Origin: an uncultured Bacteroidales bacterium
GTDB lineage: Bacteria; Bacteroidota; Bacteroidia; Bacteroidales; UBA3824
Assembly: GCA_937877455.1 (NCBI GenBank)
Contig: CALFIU010000177.1
Location: forward strand, 65,503-129,502
DNA: 64,000 bases
Direction of reading: 5' to 3'
The position numbers and the translations under genes were made by a program. Positions 61,691 to 64,000 of the stretch are shown piece after piece (the stretch's first letter is position 1; each line of letters begins with the position of its first letter). The notes beneath the pieces are model-generated. The model made no database searches, was not told where the DNA came from, and worked only from the letters and a program-made list of their open reading frames with translations.

Positions 61691-62653
61691 TCAAAACCTG
61701 ATTCCGAAATCAAGATGCGCCTTAAAATCCATTATGTTTACTGACAACGACTCCTCGTCGCCAAACTGATGGAGCGTCATCTCGCCATTAATAGAAAAAT
61801 AACAGCGCGAAAAATTATGAATTGCTGCCCCCCGAATATTGGCAATGAAACCCATTTCAATTTTGTCGATTTCTTTCGACTGACCCTCAAACTTAAAATG
61901 GCTTTTGTTGCTCGATGCAATCATTGGTATTGCCGACAAATGAAGCAACCATTTTTCTTTCAGCAAGAAATTGTAACCGTAGCCAACGCCCAACGACAGC
62001 GACGCTTGTTTCATCACCGTTGACGAAGTGGTGTTTTCGGTTTTGTTGTAAAGTGCCGACATTCCGAAAAGCAAACTTCCACACGGTTTGCGCTGAAAAA
62101 ATCCACTTGTAAACGCGGCGGGATACGAGAATTTTTTGTTGTTATAGACATAATAAATGTTTGCCAATGCCATTTTTTGAGTGAGCGTATCGCTGATTTT
62201 ATCGTCCGAAAAATTCGTGTTGACAACTTCGCCGACGACGCTTCCCGACTTCAAATACGAAATGTCGCCGCCGACAATGCGACCGTAGTAATGGAAACTA
62301 TACTTTTTGGCATCTTCGTTTTTGTGTCCTTCATTGGCGTATGCCGGGTAAAAAGAATATCCGCCGCCTATGCCCATGTAGGAAAATTTTAAGCCGACGG
62401 ATATTTTGTCGTATGTTGTAAAATTGCCCTTGTAACTGTTTGACTCCCATGAAATTTCACTTTGTCCGTTTTCTCCAAAAACTTGTGCATTGAACCTCTG
62501 TTCTGGTCTCGAAACATAGTTGGTGTCATACTTCGCTTTATGATACATTGCATAAAGTTTGGTGTTCATAACTTGCACGACACCCTCTTGTGCCATACAA
62601 ACGGCTGAAAACAAGAGGGATAATGTTACGAAAACAAATTTTATGAGAGACAT
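61691..62653 (-). CDS. DUF4421-like secreted protein
   Basis: 320 residues with a signal peptide (residues 1-21, ending CMAQ). The mature part has alternating strands (for example KISVGLKFSYMGIGGGYSFYP and ASLSLGVGYGYNFLLKEKWLLH) and looks like a DUF4421 outer-membrane protein of Bacteroidota, probably a barrel. Function is unknown. Codons ending in G or C are commoner here than in the rest of the window, so this block may have a different origin. It lies 19 bases after the small OMP gene and is probably co-transcribed with it. Confidence 0.75.
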   Translation of the reverse strand: MSLIKFVFVTLSLLFSAVCMAQEGVVQVMNTKLYAMYHKAKYDTNYVSRPEQRFNAQVFGENGQSEISWESNSYKGNFTTYDKISVGLKFSYMGIGGGYSFYPAYANEGHKNEDAKKYSFHYYGRIVGGDISYLKSGSVVGEVVNTNFSDDKISDTLTQKMALANIYYVYNNKKFSYPAAFTSGFFQRKPCGSLLFGMSALYNKTENTTSSTVMKQASLSLGVGYGYNFLLKEKWLLHLSAIPMIASSNKSHFKFEGQSKEIDKIEMGFIANIRGAAIHNFSRCYFSINGEMTLHQFGDEESLSVNIMDFKAHLDFGIRF

Positions 62654-62672
62654 TACTTGGTCTGATTAAATC

Positions 62673-63233
62673 CTAAAACATAACTGACAATCCTATTTGA
62701 AAGTATGCAAATTTTGAAATCGCAACTTCGCTGAATGCGCCTAACTGGTCGGTGAACATATACCTCGCTCCTGCAAAAATAGGAATATAGGTGAAATGAG
62801 TTTCCTTGCCGCCTTTATCGTCATCGTCCCATACTGCTAAAAGAGAGCCGTAACCATTTGACGAATCGTTTACTTTACCCTTAGAATGTTTAAAACCCAT
62901 TGCAATACCACCGTAAGTGTCGAGTTTGTCAACAAAAGTGTAATGCAATGCGCCACGAACACCAAGTCGGAAATTGTTTTCGCTTTTGTTGCCGCCGATG
63001 CCAAAAAACGCGCCTAAACTGATTGAGCCACCGTCATTGATAACGTCTTTGATTGCATAATCGCCGGCGAGGTTGAATGTTGGCATAAAACCGGCTCCCC
63101 AAGTGTTTGCACCAAATCCGAATCCAGCATTAACACCAATCTTTCCCTTTGGGAAAGCATTGCTCTGCGCAGACACGTTACCAACAAAGAAAGCAATCAG
63201 TGCCGTCAAAATTACAAATGTTACTTTTTTCAT
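62673..63233 (-). CDS. Outer-membrane beta-barrel-like protein
   Basis: 186 residues, signal peptide ending NVSAQ. Mature strands rich in glycine and aromatic residues (GKIGVNAGFGFGANTWGAG, SISLGAFFGIGG, FRLGVRGALHYTF, TYGGIAMGFKH and FAYFQIGLSVMF, ending in Phe) suggest a small outer-membrane barrel. It is preceded by a terminator-like hairpin in its leader and a 15-codon leader ORF, so expression may be attenuated. Confidence 0.75.
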   Translation of the reverse strand: MKKVTFVILTALIAFFVGNVSAQSNAFPKGKIGVNAGFGFGANTWGAGFMPTFNLAGDYAIKDVINDGGSISLGAFFGIGGNKSENNFRLGVRGALHYTFVDKLDTYGGIAMGFKHSKGKVNDSSNGYGSLLAVWDDDDKGGKETHFTYIPIFAGARYMFTDQLGAFSEVAISKFAYFQIGLSVMF

Positions 63234-63259
63234 TTTTTTTTTGATTTAAAATTAGTTAC

Positions 63260-63317
63260 ACAAAAAACAGCCGCACTTGTAATGGTTGACCCATTACGAG
63301 TGCGGCTGCTTTTACTA
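63260..63317 (-). terminator. Terminator-like hairpin in the leader of the OMP operon
   Basis: On the minus strand AGCCGCACTCGTAATGG pairs with CCATTACAAGTGCGGCT (one mismatch) and is followed by GTTTTTTG. It lies only 35-70 bases before the OMP start codon and within the transcript expected from the promoter at 63426-63433, as in an attenuator. Confidence 0.65.
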
Positions 63318-63352
63318 CACAACGACAAAACAGAGAAAGTGTAAAGTAAATC

Positions 63353-63400
63353 TTACCCCCCTCTAAGCGTACTTGTCATTATGTCGTAAAATTTTTCCAT
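63353..63400 (-). CDS. Candidate 15-codon leader peptide
   Basis: MEKFYDIMTSTLRGG, from ATG 63400 to TAA 63353. It lies between the promoter box at 63426 and the hairpin at 63260-63317. The final codons AGA-GGG-GGG are rare-looking in this genome, a possible pausing site. No Shine-Dalgarno is seen; translation is not proven. Confidence 0.35.
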   Translation of the reverse strand: MEKFYDIMTSTLRGG

Positions 63401-63425
63401 TTGATAATGTCAATTATTTCGGCTG

Positions 63426-63433
63426 CAAAATTA
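63426..63433 (-). promoter_or_regulatory. -7 promoter element for the OMP/DUF4421 operon
   Basis: Minus-strand TAATTTTG matches TAnnTTTG. Expected transcription start is near 63419, giving a leader of about 185 bases. Confidence 0.4.
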
Positions 63434-63478
63434 GAAACATTTTCTGAAATTACGACAAGTTTTTCAAAATTTTTTTGT

Positions 63479-63486
63479 TAATTTTG
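63479..63486 (+). promoter_or_regulatory. -7 promoter element for the AAA ATPase gene
   Basis: TAATTTTG matches TAnnTTTG, 30 bases before the ATG at 63516. The -33 element is weak. Confidence 0.4.
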
Positions 63487-63515
63487 CGTCGGACATAAAA
63501 ACGTAAGGCGCAATC

Positions 63516-64000
63516 ATGAGAGAATTCAACACCACAGGCATTTGTTACCCATACAAACACTATATGGTAAACATCGACAGCCGAATCGAAGAAATCGAAA
63601 AAGCTGTCGCAAATGGCGAGTACATCACCATCAACCGTGGACGTCAATATGGAAAAACCACGACACTGTATCATCTTGCTGAAAAATTGCGGGAGAATTA
63701 CGTGGTGTTTTCGATAAGTTTCGAGAGCATGGGCGAAGCTGAGTTCAGGGACATCGAATCGCTTTCTTTTGCCTTTGCCGACGCCTTCAAATCCGCTATC
63801 GACTACGAAGAAACTCTTGCCAACGACTTGGTAATTAATGCTATATCCGAGGTTGTTGACAATGCGGACGATTATAAAATAAAGCCAAAGGTGCTTTCTG
63901 ATTTGATTATCAAAATCAACAAAAACTCGTCCAAGCCCATTGTGTTGATAATCGACGAAGTGGACAATGCGAGCAACTACGAATCGTTCATCGAATTGCT
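63516..64000 (+). CDS. AAA-like ATPase, 3' end outside the window
   Basis: Partial ORF of 161 codons running off the window, starting MREFNTTGICYPYKHYMVNI. Walker A reads NRGRQYGKTTTL and Walker B IVLIIDEVDNAS, with FSISFESMGEAEFRD between them. This N-terminal pattern is typical of a large Bacteroidota family of AAA ATPases, often multicopy, that usually continue for another 200-350 residues and may end in a PD-(D/E)XK nuclease-like domain. That part is not visible here. Function of the family is unsettled; phage or plasmid defence and mobile-element roles have been suggested for related ATPases. Confidence 0.85.
   Translation, partial: MREFNTTGICYPYKHYMVNIDSRIEEIEKAVANGEYITINRGRQYGKTTTLYHLAEKLRENYVVFSISFESMGEAEFRDIESLSFAFADAFKSAIDYEETLANDLVINAISEVVDNADDYKIKPKVLSDLIIKINKNSSKPIVLIIDEVDNASNYESFIEL

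Overview
The window is a chromosomal segment of an AT-rich Bacteroidota, most probably an anaerobic Bacteroidales. Three things point there. Promoters match the Bacteroidota pattern (TTTG, about 20 bases, then TAnnTTTG). Shine-Dalgarno sequences are mostly absent. The gene content fits: GH95 and GH43 glycosidases with export signals, MalQ with an N-terminal starch-binding region, a CPBP protease, DUF4421 and beta-barrel surface proteins, and an AAA ATPase of the kind often multicopy in this group. I saw no rRNA, tRNA, CRISPR array or prophage.

Layout. 0-13 kb: asnS (start lies before the window), an exported GH95 fucosidase-like enzyme, a small lipoprotein, a methyl-accepting chemotaxis protein, a secreted M43-like metalloprotease, a RelA-like enzyme with a degenerate HD domain, a 582-bp IS4-type deletion derivative, a uridine phosphorylase-like enzyme and a SirB1-like protein. 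13-21 kb: a C69 peptidase with a dicarboxylate symporter, a candidate structured ncRNA with its own promoter, then a leftward group (class III aminotransferase, TrmH, SiaB-like kinase, MerR regulator, M23 peptidase). 21-30.6 kb: one rightward chemotaxis operon (STAS, CheY, CheA, CheW, CheR, a kinase lacking the H-box histidine, CheD, CheB, a receiver protein and a GAF/PAS protein), closed by a terminator. 30.6-48.3 kb: prmC, ribH, a GH43 lipoprotein, an LRR protein, a CPBP protease, an OMP, phosphofructokinase, a decayed secreted-protein gene, a PAS histidine kinase next to a CHASE4/PAS/PP2C phosphatase, and an alpha-amylase, malQ and Lrp group. 48.5-57.8 kb: gdhA, then a carbon monoxide dehydrogenase neighbourhood. 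57.8-64 kb: a short palindromic repeat with a likely target duplication, a heterodimeric ABC exporter, and a less AT-rich block with two envelope proteins and an AAA ATPase cut by the window edge.

Working together. The MCP, the che operon and possibly the SiaB/STAS/PP2C proteins form a signalling network; no flagellar or gliding genes are visible, so its output is unknown. The amylase and MalQ form a cytoplasmic maltodextrin module. The most unusual region is 49.99-57.82 kb. A NifS-fold protein without its PLP lysine, a BASS-type carrier, a monofunctional Ni-Fe CODH (cooS), a NitT/TauT-type ABC importer, an ECF S-like membrane protein and a methyltransferase lie in one direction. TGTA-N4-TACA palindromes precede both the NifS-like gene and cooS. 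I consider this the best candidate for an undescribed functional unit.

All calls come from reading the sequence and from knowledge of protein families; no database search was run.
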